In this document: positions 63,255 to 64,000 of the stretch, one piece after another
Layout: every line of letters starts with the position of its first letter
How positions within the stretch are numbered: the first letter of the stretch is position 1
NCBI GenBank assembly: GCA_026686845.1
Contig: JAIVEN010000002.1
Location: 38,953,001 to 39,017,000 of the forward strand
Direction: 5' to 3'
DNA: 64,000 nt
DNA from: Adenanthera pavonina
Taxonomy: Eukaryota > Streptophyta > Magnoliopsida > Fabales > Fabaceae
Position numbers and translations under genes: made by a program
The notes under the pieces: generated by a model
The model's database searches: none
Told to the model about the DNA's origin: nothing
What the model saw: only the letters and a program-made list of their open reading frames with translations

Positions 63255-64000
63255 TGTAATATCCTAAATTTTATCAAATATCAAATAAAATGGAAGATAG
63301 AAATGAAATATATTTTAAAACACATGTAGAATTATAAAAAATGGAGACACAGAGAAAGACGGCAAAAGGCAAAAAAGTCATTTTCCCAATTAGAACAGAA
63401 AATGACAAAATTATAGTTTTTCCCTAAGAAATAAGAATTCTATGCAAGATAGTCCTGAAAAGAAACAATTTTATGCAATTTAGTTCTTGGTGGAAATTAC
63501 GGACAAGGACCGAAAAGAATTAAAAATTATAATTTTACATCAAGTCAAGGGCAATTTTGAAATGTTTGAAAATTTTGTCAAAACGGAGTTCTTGATGAGC
63601 TCAATTCAATGGAATGTAGTTTACAATTTAATTGAGTTTTTATGAATGTATAATTTCAATTTAAGGTGAAGCGATTCTTAATCCGAAAAAGAGGTTCATG
63701 AGCTCCATAAAAATATACAGGTGAAAAGAACATGATATAGATCCTCACAGATATATTTGCAATCAAAAAAATGAATTTAGTCCAAAATTAAATTTAGAAC
63801 AATCTAATACCAATTAAATGACAATTACAATGAAAGTAATTAATCAATATATGTAAATTTAATTGGTAGAGTTTATTTTGAACTAATAAAATATGTGAAA
63901 CAATTTTTCACCAAAAAAATCAATAAGTGGTGTGATTTTTTGTAGCTGGACATGGAGGGAATTAATTCATTTCATTTTAAGTGAATTTTGTATTAAAATA
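63255..64000 (+). mobile_element. Ty3/gypsy-type LTR C, left part, cut by the window edge
   Basis: It starts TGTAATATCCTAAATTT and follows the text of B and A (CAAGTCAAGGGCAATTTT, then TCAAAACGGAGTTC). It is probably a separate insertion of the same family into or beside B. The preceding bases CATTT could be one copy of its target duplication. Confidence 0.5.

Noticed and set aside
1..64000. tRNA, rRNA and other structured RNA genes
   Set aside because: No cloverleaf with A and B boxes or rRNA text was noticed; the only tRNA-related text is the retroelement primer sites.

Overview
This window is nuclear DNA of a seed plant, almost certainly a eudicot. It is AT-rich and gene-poor. It holds a 21+-exon host gene with canonical and minor-class introns, L1-type LINE remains, Ty1/copia and Ty3/gypsy LTR elements and a CACTA DNA transposon. 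No prokaryotic or organellar signal was seen. The species cannot be named from what is visible.

Region 1 (1-8.3 kb, minus strand) is the only intact-looking host gene: an endosomal Na+(K+)/H+ antiporter of the NHX5/NHX6 class. I rebuilt 21 exons by eye, giving 517 codons. Only the last few codons lie beyond the left edge. Three of its introns carry U12-type (minor spliceosome) signals, two of the AT-AC class and one of the GT-AG class. A LINE fragment sits in intron 19.

Region 2 (8.3-10.4 kb) is AT-rich upstream DNA without a recognisable gene.

Region 3 (10.4-25 kb) is a nest. A gypsy-type LTR holds a Sirevirus-like copia element (minus strand, pol lost). The 3' LTR of that element holds a 7.8-kb CACTA-like transposon, which holds another 3.6-kb gypsy-type LTR. 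The CACTA element also carries broken pieces of two host genes: the start of a SWAP70-type PH-domain gene (three exons with introns) and a short exon resembling DSS1/SEM1. This is the most notable biology in the window.

Region 4 (25-37 kb) holds solo LTRs: a minus-strand copia LTR with a plus-strand copia solo LTR inside it, a 2.5-kb gypsy-type solo LTR with a perfect target duplication, and another copia solo LTR with a perfect target duplication.

Region 5 (37-57.6 kb) is a second nest, four levels deep: diverged copia LTR > gypsy-type solo LTR > copia element E2 > copia element E3. E3 (40636-52043) is nearly complete: both LTRs, tRNA-Met primer site, gag, pol, a third ORF 3' of pol, and a polypurine tract. 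Every ORF in it is broken by in-frame stops, and the reverse transcriptase active site reads YVND. The LTRs and one internal spacer are packed with TTCGAA-centred palindromes and CAGACGAA / TTCGTCTG motifs.

Region 6 (57.6-64 kb) is degenerate repeat DNA with a dead Ty3/gypsy integrase fragment and two gypsy-type LTR-like sequences, the last cut by the window edge.
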